Shown: positions 5,822 through 13,769, counted from the stretch's first letter. The stretch is DNA of 20,471 nt from Rickettsiales bacterium (GCA_020631295.1 JAHDHN010000016.1:1-20471); one strand, 5' to 3'. A program made the numbers and translations. The notes: generated by a model from the sequence alone, not told the origin.

Positions 5822-6334
5822 TTGGACACTGCGCCCAACCCTCATTTATTGCATGTATTGACCATTGTTGCCACGCAAGGCCTGAAAGGTGATGTGCGTG
5901 CCAATGTCTTTGTAGAAGATATCTCTATTCTGCGTGAGGCTGATTTCTATCATGAAGATGGAAGCTCTGCCTCCATTACCTTAAAACATCAGAAAAAAAA
6001 GCAGCTGGTGCTAGCTATGGAAGGTATTTTTTCTATTGAAGAGGCAAAGAACCATATAGGCACAGAGCTTTTTATCCATGCGGATGCATTGCCAGCCATT
6101 GCGCCAGAGGAAGATGCATTTTACCCGCATGAGCTTATTGGTAAGGTGCTAAAGAATGAAGCAGGTGAACAGTTGGGTGTTGTAGAGGCGGTACAAAATT
6201 TTGGTGCCGGTGATATTTTGGTCTATGGTAAAGAGATGCTCTCTTTTGATGCAGATACTATAGTAAGCATCAATGAAGCAGATATTATTGTGCGTTTGCC
6301 AGAAGAAATTATGTTGTCTCAAGAGGAAAAGTAA
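5822..6334 (+). CDS. rimM: Ribosome maturation factor RimM
   Basis: About 170 residues with RimM-like architecture. The N-terminal barrel has VLTIVATQGLKGDVRANVF, where most homologues read HGL+GE/DV. A PRC-like C-terminal domain includes DAFYPHELIGKVL and GAGDILVYG. RimM binds S19 and helps mature the 30S head. The position directly after rpsP is the classic order. No ATG is available before the conserved region, so a TTG start is required: the one at 5822, six bases after the rpsP stop, or another TTG a few codons later. The Gln replacing the usual His is unusual. trmD and rplS, which commonly follow, are absent; instead a convergent gene begins 12 bp later. Confidence 0.87.
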   Translation: MDTAPNPHLLHVLTIVATQGLKGDVRANVFVEDISILREADFYHEDGSSASITLKHQKKKQLVLAMEGIFSIEEAKNHIGTELFIHADALPAIAPEEDAFYPHELIGKVLKNEAGEQLGVVEAVQNFGAGDILVYGKEMLSFDADTIVSINEADIIVRLPEEIMLSQEEK

Positions 6335-6346
6335 CGGCGTAGCCTA

Positions 6347-6598
6347 CTACTCCTCAGTGTCGATCCTCAGCATTTCTTTGTGATCTTTGTTCCAGCGATA
6401 GGTATTCACAATTACTTTAGTGCCGGTGGTAACAATATCACCATTTTCAAGCTGCAATACATCAAAGCCATTTTTTAGGGCTTCTTGAATAATACTGGAA
6501 GAAGATTCCATATAGCCAGGTTCGTTCACTACATCCTGGTCTTCCGCAGCATCATTTGACTGTGCGTCAATCGCATCCATCACATCAGTGATTTTCAT
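6347..6598 (-). CDS. Hypothetical acidic protein, 83 aa, downstream of valS
   Basis: The N-terminal half is acidic and low in hydrophobics (MKITDVMDAIDAQSNDAAED). The C-terminal half is folded-looking, with IIQEALKNGFDVLQLENGDIV and VIVNTYRWN. It has no signal peptide or membrane helix. It starts 36 bp after valS on the same strand and is probably in the same transcript. The C-terminal half reminds me of a small Rickettsiales family of unknown function (possibly DUF2671), but I could not check this. The function is unknown. Confidence 0.72.
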   Translation of the reverse strand: MKITDVMDAIDAQSNDAAEDQDVVNEPGYMESSSSIIQEALKNGFDVLQLENGDIVTTGTKVIVNTYRWNKDHKEMLRIDTEE

Positions 6599-6634
6599 GT
6601 GTCATATCCTTAACTTCTTTTGCAGAGTTGCAGC

Positions 6635-9217
6635 TCAGGCTGCATCACTCTCCTCTGCTAAACGAATCTCTATTAGCACAGAATCGTCTATAGATAAAGA
6701 ATATTCACCATTTTTTACATTATTGTTACAAATCAATGATTTGCTGTTTGTTACGGCAATTAAATCGTTCTGCATCGCTTGATTTAGAAACGATTCCGGA
6801 ATCGTTAAGGAATCGATTGGCCATTTAATGGAGACATTCATCTCTGCCTTGCGCTTGCGCACTGCCTCTAGCACGGCCACCAGATTCTCTCCTGCCTGCT
6901 GGGCAGCTTGGTCTGTCGGGTAAGCAGCAGCGTTTGGCCACATGCCTCGCGCGTGGACGGAACCGGATGCAGCATATTCTGTTTCAAAAATATGGCTGTA
7001 GAGCTCTTCGGTAATATGCGGCACGAAAGGCGCAAATAAGCGCAAGATCGCCTCTAAACAATAATATACCGTGCGGATCGCGCTCTGACTGCCTTTCGGG
7101 TCTGTGCCAGCTTCATCATAGGCGCGGGCCTTGCAGATCTCCAAATAATTATCACAAAAATCATTCCAGAAGAAATCTTCCACCGCGGCGCGTGCATCTG
7201 CATATTCATACACTTCAAATGCTTCGGTGGCTTTGGTGATCGTTTGCTGCAATTTGGAAAGTACCCATAAATCCGTGCCATGCGCGATATAACCTGCGGC
7301 CACATCTTCTGCTGCGGTGCTGATATCGCCTTCTAGGCGCGTGAAGTGCAAGCTGGCAAATTTGGCTGCGTTCCACAATTTGGTCACCAGCTTTTTACCG
7401 ATTTTTAGTACGTCTTCCGAAAATGCCGTATCCGTGCCCAACTTGCTGGTACTGGCCCAAAAGCGTACTGCGTCGGTGCCTTTTTCTTCAATCAAGGCCA
7501 CAGGCGTAACCACATTGCCTTTGGATTTTGACATTTTGGTTTTATCGCTAGCCAAGCACCAACCGCTGATCATCAAATTTTTCCACGGAATGGAGTCCTC
7601 ATGTAAATGAGCTTTGGTGATAGTGTAAAACGCCCAAGTACGGATGATTTCATGGGCTTGCGGACGCAAATCTGCCGGAAAGAGTTGTTTGTGACGCGTG
7701 TCATTAAATGAAATATCGCTGGAGATACCATGGCTGGAAAGCTGTGGTGAAATAGAGCTGGTGGCCCAAGTGTCCATCACATCTTGTTCGGCTTCCACTT
7801 CGTCACGCGTATAGCCTTTTGGTAATTCTACCAGCGGATTCACAGGCAATTGATCAATCTCTGGCAGTAAAATTTTACCCTCTTCGCCCGCACGTGTGGA
7901 ATACCACACCGGGAACGGAACGCCAAAATAACGCTGGCGGGAAATACACCAATCCCAGCTCAAACCCTCAATCCATTGGTCAATGCGCAGCTTCATATAA
8001 TGCGGATACCAGTTGCACTCCGCCGCCTTTTCCTTGAGCTGTTCTTTTTGATCCAGCACCTTGATGAACCATTGATGGGTCGGCAAAATCTCCAATGGCG
8101 CACCGCTGCGCTCTGCACATTTTACCGCATGTGTAATCGCATCCTGCTTTAGCAGCACACCAGCCTCATCCAATAGCTGCAGTATAATCTCGCGTGCGGC
8201 TTTTACCTTTTTACCTTGCAACTGCTCCCGCAATTCTTGCAGCGCGGCTTCCTTCTGCACGCTTGGCCAGGCTTCACTGGTAAGCGCGTGCTTATCGCCC
8301 ATGCCATCCAGATAATCCAGCTTGCCATATGTATTCAGCACCAAGCGTGTGGGCAGATCATGCGTTTGCCACCAATGGATGTCTGTTTCATCGCCGTAAG
8401 TACAGCACATTACCAGGCCTGTGCCTTTATCCATCTGCACCGCTTCATCTGCCAGCAATGGCACTGTCACACCAAAAAGCGGGGTGATAGCTTGCTGCCC
8501 GGCAAGTCTCTGATAGCGCGCATCCTCCGGGTGGTAAAATACTGCCACACAGGCCGGTAGCAATTCCGGACGGGTGGTGGCAATTTCAATCGCATCGCCA
8601 GATTCTGTGGTAAATTGCACATGGTTCATGTGCGAATCAAATTCCTTATCTTCCACCTCTGCCTGCGCAATGGCAGTTTGATCTACCGGATCCCACAACA
8701 TGGGCTGCAATTTGCGATAGGCACGGTCTTTATTAAACAAATCAATAAATGATGCCTGGCTCAGGCGGCGTGAATCTTCTGAAATCGTGTGGTATTCTTG
8801 CTGCCAATCCACACTCAATGCCGTGCTGGTAAAAAGATTTTGGAACTCCGCACGTGCTTCTTCTGCCACGCCTTCACAGAGGGTGATGAATTCCTCGCGG
8901 CTGAGATCTGTAGCGCGGACTTTCTTTACCTTTTCCACCAAACGCTCTGTCGGCAAACCGTTATCATCAAAGCCCATCGGGTAGAATACATGCTTGCCCT
9001 TCATACGCTGGTAACGCGCGATAAAATCAGCCTGGGTGTAGCTAAAAATATGGCCCATATGCAACATACCCGACACGGTGGGCGGTGGCGTATCAATCAC
9101 ATAGCTTTCTGCACGTGTGGCACTCTCATCATACGCATAGGTGCCAGCTGCTAGCCAATGGCCCTGCCAGCGCTTTTCCGTTTCTTTGTGATCGTATTTT
9201 TTCGGGAGCTCTCTCAT
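6635..9217 (-). CDS. valS: Valyl-tRNA synthetase, Rickettsia/archaeal-like type
   Basis: An 860-residue class I synthetase that charges tRNA-Val. The HIGH-type motif is SGMLHMGH (49-56), followed by the family stretch MGFDDNGLPTER. The editing domain (about 200-350) has TTRPELLPACVAV and MDKGTGLVMCCTYGDETD. SRQRYFGVPFPVW is at 426-438, and KMSKSKGN at 561-568. The anticodon-binding helical domain follows. The C-terminal coiled coil of ordinary bacterial ValRS (about 950 residues) is missing. The SYTQADFIARYQRM wording matches Rickettsia ValRS as I remember it, a form regarded as archaeal-like. The start at 9217 has GAAGG 12 bases upstream and a promoter at 9248-9276. A small gene follows on the same strand. 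Confidence 0.95.
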   Translation of the reverse strand: MRELPKKYDHKETEKRWQGHWLAAGTYAYDESATRAESYVIDTPPPTVSGMLHMGHIFSYTQADFIARYQRMKGKHVFYPMGFDDNGLPTERLVEKVKKVRATDLSREEFITLCEGVAEEARAEFQNLFTSTALSVDWQQEYHTISEDSRRLSQASFIDLFNKDRAYRKLQPMLWDPVDQTAIAQAEVEDKEFDSHMNHVQFTTESGDAIEIATTRPELLPACVAVFYHPEDARYQRLAGQQAITPLFGVTVPLLADEAVQMDKGTGLVMCCTYGDETDIHWWQTHDLPTRLVLNTYGKLDYLDGMGDKHALTSEAWPSVQKEAALQELREQLQGKKVKAAREIILQLLDEAGVLLKQDAITHAVKCAERSGAPLEILPTHQWFIKVLDQKEQLKEKAAECNWYPHYMKLRIDQWIEGLSWDWCISRQRYFGVPFPVWYSTRAGEEGKILLPEIDQLPVNPLVELPKGYTRDEVEAEQDVMDTWATSSISPQLSSHGISSDISFNDTRHKQLFPADLRPQAHEIIRTWAFYTITKAHLHEDSIPWKNLMISGWCLASDKTKMSKSKGNVVTPVALIEEKGTDAVRFWASTSKLGTDTAFSEDVLKIGKKLVTKLWNAAKFASLHFTRLEGDISTAAEDVAAGYIAHGTDLWVLSKLQQTITKATEAFEVYEYADARAAVEDFFWNDFCDNYLEICKARAYDEAGTDPKGSQSAIRTVYYCLEAILRLFAPFVPHITEELYSHIFETEYAASGSVHARGMWPNAAAYPTDQAAQQAGENLVAVLEAVRKRKAEMNVSIKWPIDSLTIPESFLNQAMQNDLIAVTNSKSLICNNNVKNGEYSLSIDDSVLIEIRLAEESDAA

Positions 9218-9247
9218 TACTGCATTCTACCTTCATTAAGTTAATAG

Positions 9248-9276
9248 CAGATAATGGGAAAGAGAGATGGGGTCAA
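9248..9276 (-). promoter_or_regulatory. Sigma70-type promoter for valS
   Basis: On the minus strand TTGACC (9271-9276), 17 bp and TATCTG (9248-9253) lie about 30 bp upstream of the valS ATG. The predicted leader is about 24 nt. The -10 is identical to that of the rpsP promoter. Confidence 0.6.
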
Positions 9277-9391
9277 GTTAGGTTGTGTGGTTTAGATGGT
9301 ACCTTGCACTACAAAATAGGCGCTCCAGAGCACCAGGTAGAATACTGGCACACAAAGGCAGAAGCAAAGGGCAGCGAGGGCTTCTTCGGAG

Positions 9392-9420
9392 CACAGCCAG
9401 CGCAAAATGCGCCGGCTGTG
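9392..9420 (-). terminator. Strong hairpin after the 84-aa gene
   Basis: CACAGCC/GGCTGTG (7 bp), one A-C mismatch, then GCGCA/TGCGC closed by AAA: a 12-bp GC-rich stem-loop 28 bp beyond the stop of the 84-aa gene. No U-run follows on either strand, so it may be a Rho-dependent end, a stabilising 3' hairpin or a bidirectional barrier. Confidence 0.45.
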
Positions 9421-9448
9421 ACTAAGGTGCCTGTTATGATATGGGGAT

Positions 9449-9703
9449 CTATGCATTGTCGATACGCTCCATATAGTCAAAATAGCCTGTGTCTATTTGC
9501 TCTTCCTGCATCAATGTTTGTGCAATCAGCTTCTCATCGCGGATATAGCTAATATCGTCTCGCATATCCTCAAACCCTTCAATCGCTTCTGCTGCTTCTG
9601 TAGCGATCGAGAGGGGTAAATCCTGCAGCAACGCAGCGCATTTGGAGCGCGCAGCTTCCACTTCTTCAATAATCAGGGTGAGGATATTTGCGTAATCTAA
9701 CAT
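9449..9703 (-). CDS. Hypothetical acidic helical protein, 84 aa
   Basis: The ATG at 9703 is chosen because AAGGAA lies about nine bases upstream; an in-frame ATG 15 codons earlier lacks a site. The protein (MLDYANILTLIIEEVEAARS...) is almost wholly helical in character, acidic, with several Ala/Glu heptad-like stretches and the ending FDYMERIDNA. There is no signal peptide or membrane segment. I do not recognise the family. It has its own promoter 168 bp upstream and a long leader containing two tiny frames. A GC-rich hairpin follows its stop, so it looks monocistronic. Confidence 0.68.
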   Translation of the reverse strand: MLDYANILTLIIEEVEAARSKCAALLQDLPLSIATEAAEAIEGFEDMRDDISYIRDEKLIAQTLMQEEQIDTGYFDYMERIDNA

Positions 9704-9810
9704 AAGTATAGGTTCCTTTGTTGTGAGTGATTCATGCTGCAGATACACCCTGTATCAGCAGGCAGGCTCAACGGCACACAGCATTGCTTGAATGCGGCCT
9801 CGTGCATCAT
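9697..9810 (-). other. Possible 37-codon leader ORF overlapping the 84-aa gene start
   Basis: The frame from ATG 9810 ends at TAG 9697-9699, so its last codons overlap the ATG (9701-9703) of the 84-aa gene in the arrangement typical of translational coupling. The peptide has five cysteines. It has no clear ribosome site. A shorter frame (17 codons, ATG 9864) ends directly before it with TAG next to ATG. Coding status is uncertain. Confidence 0.22.
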
Positions 9811-9870
9811 CTAGTGCAGGAGAAGGTTGAGTGTATGCGTATAGACGTATTTGCCTACATGCATGTGTTT

Positions 9871-9899
9871 TACATAGAGATAAATATTCATTATGTCAA
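9871..9899 (-). promoter_or_regulatory. Sigma70-type promoter for the 84-aa gene
   Basis: On the minus strand a consensus -35 TTGACA (9894-9899), 17 bp, and TATGTA (9871-9876). The -35 begins directly after the U-run of the mutS terminator. The predicted start near 9864 gives a leader of about 160 nt. Confidence 0.62.
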
Positions 9900-9926
9900 C
9901 AAAAAACAACCGTAGGTTGTATTTTT
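9900..9926 (-). terminator. Rho-independent terminator of mutS
   Basis: On the minus strand ACAACC-TAC-GGTTGT (9906-9920) is followed by TTTTT(T) and preceded by AAAAA, giving an extended stem with a U-run. It lies about 46 bp after the mutS stop. The plus strand also reads as stem plus ATTTTTG, so it may work in both directions. Confidence 0.7.
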
Positions 9927-9966
9927 GTTGTTTTTCAGTGAATTAAAAAAAAGTCAGAAATATCCG

Positions 9967-12666
9967 TTATTTAGGATTTGTTGAAGACAAATTGTATAAT
10001 TCTTTTAGCTCAAATAAGGCATCCAGCGCATCGCGCGGTGAAAGCTGGTTAGGGTCTATAGCACCCATCTGTTCCAAAACTGCAGAAGTTGCTTCATTTA
10101 ATGAGGCTACTTGTGGCAATTCTGTCATTTCGGGAATTGCATGGCTGCTTTCGTCCTTTTCTGCCTCCAGCGATTGCAACACTTGTGTGGCACGGGCCAG
10201 CACTGAAGCAGGCAAGCCAGCCAGCTTGGCCACATGAATGCCGTATGACCTATCTGCAGCACCTTGCTTGACCTCATGCAAGAACACCACCTCACCGTCC
10301 CATTCTTGCACATGCATATGATAATTCTGCAGATGTGTTAGGCTCTCTTCCAGCGCGGTCATTTCATGGTAATGCGTGGCAAACAGGCCGCGGCAGCCAA
10401 TTTGCTCATGCAATTGCTCTAGCACTGCCCAGGCGATAGACATGCCATCGTAAGTAGCAGTGCCGCGCCCAATTTCATCTAATATAACAAAGGATTGTGC
10501 TGTGGCATGGCGCAAAATACGCGCCGTTTCCACCATCTCCACCATAAAGGTGGATTGGCCTTTGGAGAGATTGTCCGATGCGCCCACACGGCTGAATATT
10601 TTATCCGCAAGCCCAATGGTGGCCTGTTCTGCCGGCACAAAACTGCCCATTTGCGCCAGAATGATAATCACCGCATTTTGGCGCAAGAAGGTACTTTTAC
10701 CGGCCATATTCGGGCCGGTCATCAGCCATAGGCGCACAGTATCACTCAGCTGCAAATCATTGGGCGTAAAATGCGCATCAGACAGGCGCTCCACTGTAGG
10801 GTGACGGCCTTTATGGATGGATAAATCCCGTTCTGTAGTAAGGGTGGGGCGCGCATAGTTATAGGTAGTGGCAAGCATTGCACCGCTCAGCGCCACATCC
10901 ATCTCTGCCAGGCTGCTGGCCAGCAAGCTTAGCCGTTCAGATTGATTTAGAATCTCGGCACTGGTTGCACTAAAGAGCTGTATCTCCAGCTCCAACGCAT
11001 AGGCCTTTGCATGCACCAATTTGCTTTCCAGCTCACGCAAACGCTCTGTGGTGAAACGCACGCCGCTGGCCATGGTTTGGCGGTGGATAAAATCCGGATG
11101 TTGCATCAACGCATCTGCATGATTCTGCGTGACCTCAATAAATAAGCCAATCACGTTATTGTCTTTAATCTTCAGCTTCTCCACGCCTGTGAGTGTGGCA
11201 TATTCCACTCGCAGCGCTTCTTTATGCGCCGTAGCCTCAGCAGAAAGGGAGCGATATTCATCCAGCTTTGGGTGGAAGCCATCCCGAATCACGCCGCCCT
11301 CACGCAGCAACATAGGCGGCATATCCACCAGGCTGCGCTGCAAATGCTCCAACAGATCATCAAATTGTACTACATGCTGCAATTGTTGCTGCAGATTATG
11401 CGGCAGGTGGCTCAGATTATCATTCGCCGCGCCAAACTGAAATAATTCTGCTACTTGTCGTGCCACCACCAGGCTCAAGCGAATATTGGCAGCATCTTGC
11501 GGGCTGCCACGCCCTACACTCAAGCGAGATAGGCAACGCTCAATATCCGGCAAGAGCTGCAACAGCTGCGTGAGTTTGGTAGAAAGCTCTGGCTGCGTTT
11601 GGAAAAAGGCAATTTCATCGAGCCGCGCATCAATGGCTGTTTTGTCGCATAAGGGCGCATTAAGCCGGTGAGAAAGCAAGCGGCTGCCGGCCGCGCTTAC
11701 GGTGTGGTTAATGGCATGCAGCACGCTTCCGCGATATTCGTTGTTCACACTGCGGTTCAGTTCCAAATGCTGGCGTGTGGCAGCATCAATATGCAGCCGG
11801 TGGGAGTTTTCAAAGCGCTTAGGCTGCTTTAAAAACGGCATGGCATGAATTTGCGTGCGTTCAATATAACTCAGCAGCGCAGCAAAGGCGCCATATTCTG
11901 TGTTACTAAACTGGCCCAGGCTGCTGGCATCCTTCACCTCAAACCAGTCTTCTAATGCGCGCATGCCTTTTTTACTGTTAAATTGGCTGGAGACTTCCTC
12001 CCGCACACGCTTGCTTAGCGGTTGCAGGGCCTCTTGAAACAGGCTGTGCTCACGCGCACCACTCACGGCCAGAATTTCCTTTGGGCGCAAGCGTTCCAGC
12101 TCCATTGCCAGGGCGGCATGCGGCACAGAGCTGCACCATAATTCTCCGGTAGAAATATCTGCCCAGGCAAGCGCAATGTCTTTAGGGCCGCTATGCATAC
12201 TGAGCAAATAATTGGCAGAATCTTGCTGCAGCAGCGCATCTTCTGTGACCGTACCTGGCGTGATAATGCGCACCACCTCGCGCTTTACCACCGCCTTATA
12301 GCCACGCTTTTTGGCCTCTGCCGGTGTTTCAGTTTGCTCACAAATAGCCACAGTATGCCCGCTTAAAATCAGCTTATGCAAATAGCTCTCATAGGCATGA
12401 TGCGGCACACCACACATAGGAATTTCTTGTTCCAGATGTTTCCCGCGATGCGTCAGGGCAATATCCAGCGCTTTGGCTGCAACAACAGCATCCTCAAAAA
12501 ACAGCTCGTAAAAATCACCCATACGGTAAAAAAGTAGCGCATCTATGTGCTGCTGTTTAATACTCATATATTGCTGCATCATCGGCGTTGCCGCTTGTAT
12601 CTCTGCCGATGAAAATAAATTTGTCTGTGTTGCTTCGCCCATGAGACTCATTCTATAGGCAGCCAT
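9967..12666 (-). CDS. mutS: DNA mismatch repair protein MutS
   Basis: 899 residues from the ATG at 12666. Domain I carries the mismatch-reading motif GDFYELF (50-56, Phe52 and Glu54). Connector, lever and clamp regions follow. The ATPase has Walker A GPNMAGKST (651-659), STFMVEM (705-711), Walker B FVILDEIGRGT (726-736) and the ATHYHE switch (763-768). The C-terminal tail includes SPRDALDALFELKEL, a tetramer/dimer helix pattern. MutS recognises mispairs and recruits MutL. Starts at 12651 or 12642 (MGEATQTNLF) are possible, as none has a clear ribosome site; earlier in-frame codons lack similarity. It is divergent from the amidotransferase gene with a 43-bp gap, and a terminator follows its stop. 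Confidence 0.95.
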   Translation of the reverse strand: MAAYRMSLMGEATQTNLFSSAEIQAATPMMQQYMSIKQQHIDALLFYRMGDFYELFFEDAVVAAKALDIALTHRGKHLEQEIPMCGVPHHAYESYLHKLILSGHTVAICEQTETPAEAKKRGYKAVVKREVVRIITPGTVTEDALLQQDSANYLLSMHSGPKDIALAWADISTGELWCSSVPHAALAMELERLRPKEILAVSGAREHSLFQEALQPLSKRVREEVSSQFNSKKGMRALEDWFEVKDASSLGQFSNTEYGAFAALLSYIERTQIHAMPFLKQPKRFENSHRLHIDAATRQHLELNRSVNNEYRGSVLHAINHTVSAAGSRLLSHRLNAPLCDKTAIDARLDEIAFFQTQPELSTKLTQLLQLLPDIERCLSRLSVGRGSPQDAANIRLSLVVARQVAELFQFGAANDNLSHLPHNLQQQLQHVVQFDDLLEHLQRSLVDMPPMLLREGGVIRDGFHPKLDEYRSLSAEATAHKEALRVEYATLTGVEKLKIKDNNVIGLFIEVTQNHADALMQHPDFIHRQTMASGVRFTTERLRELESKLVHAKAYALELEIQLFSATSAEILNQSERLSLLASSLAEMDVALSGAMLATTYNYARPTLTTERDLSIHKGRHPTVERLSDAHFTPNDLQLSDTVRLWLMTGPNMAGKSTFLRQNAVIIILAQMGSFVPAEQATIGLADKIFSRVGASDNLSKGQSTFMVEMVETARILRHATAQSFVILDEIGRGTATYDGMSIAWAVLEQLHEQIGCRGLFATHYHEMTALEESLTHLQNYHMHVQEWDGEVVFLHEVKQGAADRSYGIHVAKLAGLPASVLARATQVLQSLEAEKDESSHAIPEMTELPQVASLNEATSAVLEQMGAIDPNQLSPRDALDALFELKELYNLSSTNPK

Positions 12667-12688
12667 GAAAAAATGGCAATGGCATTTG

Positions 12689-12704
12689 TCTTTTACGTGA
12701 AAGA
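12689..12704. promoter_or_regulatory. Degenerate parS-like palindrome
   Basis: TCTTTTACGTGAAAGA agrees with the parS consensus TGTTTCACGTGAAACA at 13 of 16 positions, including the whole ACGTGAAA half. It lies in the gap between divergent mutS and the amidotransferase gene. It may be a weak ParB site, an unrelated operator, or chance. Confidence 0.25.
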
Positions 12705-12709
12705 GCATT

Positions 12710-13462
12710 ATGGTAGCAGCTATGAGTAAAACTACACACATGCCTGTAATTGGCATTCCGTTGGACCGTGAGCCAAATGGGGAATATTCCAAATTTCCCT
12801 ATTATATATTGCGGGAGAATTATTATCAGTCGCTGATTGCCAAAGGTGCAATTGTGCTGGCGCTGCCCTATCAGCTAGAGCAGGTGGATGCGATTATGGA
12901 AATGCTGGATGGCGTGGTGATTGCCGGCGGTGCATTTGATGTGGATCCGGCATTATATGGGGACGATGAGGTGCATGAAACGGTGCAAATGAAGCAACGT
13001 CGCACTGCATTTGAGAGTGCCATTGCCAAGGCAGCCATGGAAAAAGACATGCCGATTTTAGGCGTATGTGGCGGAGAGCAGCTAATGAATGTGCTGCAAG
13101 GCGGCAGCTTGGTCCAGCATATTCCAGACAGCGTAGAAGATTGCTTGGAGCATGAGCAATCGGAGAAGTTTGATGTACCCACGCACCCGGTGCAGATTGT
13201 GCCAGGCACGCTGTTGCACAAGATTGTGGGCGCGGAGCAAATGATGGTCAATACATCGCACCATCAAGCAGTGAAAGAACCAGGCGAGCATTTGCAGGTA
13301 AATTGCCACGCACCGGACGGTGTGATTGAAGGCATTGAGCATGTTTCGCACCGCTTTTGCTTAGGTGTGCAGTGGCACCCGGAATATGAGGTATCTCCTG
13401 CGGATACTAAAATATTAGAGGCATTCTTAAGCGCCGCGCGTAGTTATGGGGAAGGGCTGTAG
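12710..13462 (+). CDS. Class I glutamine amidotransferase-like (peptidase C26 / PuuD-like hydrolase)
   Basis: A 250-residue single-domain class I glutaminase fold. The nucleophile Cys120 lies in ILGVCGGEQLMNV, the His-Glu pair in QWHPEY (223-225), and the oxyanion region is IAGGAFDVDP. This family includes gamma-glutamyl-GABA hydrolase PuuD and related enzymes cutting gamma-glutamyl bonds. The substrate here is not evident. GGEQ replaces the more common RGxQ after the Cys. No putrescine-pathway genes are nearby. The ATG at 12710 has AAAGAG four bases upstream; the ATG at 12722 is an alternative. Similar stand-alone proteins occur in Rickettsiales as far as I recall. It diverges from mutS. Confidence 0.85.
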   Translation: MVAAMSKTTHMPVIGIPLDREPNGEYSKFPYYILRENYYQSLIAKGAIVLALPYQLEQVDAIMEMLDGVVIAGGAFDVDPALYGDDEVHETVQMKQRRTAFESAIAKAAMEKDMPILGVCGGEQLMNVLQGGSLVQHIPDSVEDCLEHEQSEKFDVPTHPVQIVPGTLLHKIVGAEQMMVNTSHHQAVKEPGEHLQVNCHAPDGVIEGIEHVSHRFCLGVQWHPEYEVSPADTKILEAFLSAARSYGEGL

Positions 13463-13475
13463 ATAAGGCTGCTAT

Positions 13476-13491
13476 TGTTTCACGTGAAGCA
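13476..13491. promoter_or_regulatory. Near-consensus parS (ParB-binding) site
   Basis: TGTTTCACGTGAAGCA differs from the widely conserved chromosomal parS palindrome TGTTTCACGTGAAACA at one position. It lies in non-coding DNA 14 bp after the amidotransferase stop. ParB loading at parS directs origin segregation. parS sites normally cluster within the origin-proximal part of the chromosome, so the region may be near oriC, which is inference. parA/parB are not in the window. Confidence 0.65.
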
Positions 13492-13497
13492 TGCTTA

Positions 13498-13769
13498 CAT
13501 TGTCATCTTGAGGCGTATCATTGTCATTTCGAACGGCCTGCCCTCCGAAGCCTCCTGTCGTCCGAAGCTTTAGCGCAGGAGGATGGCGTAAGAAATCTCA
13601 TGCCACGATGATGAGGCGTGTACAGAAGCTACGTATGCCCCACTCTAGAGGCACTCACTATAAGGGCATACTCTACTTCAGAACCAGATTTAGCTACAGT
13701 GGCACGAGATCTTTCGGCTTCGCCTTCCGCCGTCGCCGAGGCTATGGCGGACACGGCAAGATGACATTG
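13498..13769. repeat. Nested inverted-repeat element (~270 bp)
   Basis: The ends ACATTGTCATCTTG (13498-13511) and CAAGATGACATTGT (13757-13770) are inverted copies with one mismatch. Inside, AAATCTCATGCCAC near 13593-13606 faces GTGGCACGAGATCTTT near 13699-13714, and TATGCCC (13634-13640) faces GGGCATA (13664-13670). CCTCCTG/CAGGAGG forms a local hairpin near 13551-13582. No convincing gene lies inside. The design resembles the dispersed palindromic repeats of many alphaproteobacterial genomes. Confidence 0.6.
13727..13765. repeat. 39-bp repeat, copy A
   Basis: It matches 13833-13871 in the same orientation at about 32 of 39 positions; all differences are transitions. It starts CCGCCGTCGC, ends AGATGAC, and folds with GCCGT/ACGGC outer and GCC/GGC inner pairs. 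Confidence 0.65.

Noticed and set aside
5404..5845. Several leftward frames opposite the rpsP tail, rich in Ser/Ala or Leu/Phe
   Set aside because: They are shadows of the Ala/Glu/Lys repeat codons of rpsP; there is no start signal and composition is dictated by the sense strand.
7888..7905. CACGTG cores inside valS considered as further parS sites
   Set aside because: Flanking bases do not extend the parS palindrome; these are ordinary coding matches.
9085..9552. A 155-codon rightward frame across the valS start and the gap
   Set aside because: It overlaps the valS N-terminus and promoter on the other strand and has no supporting start.
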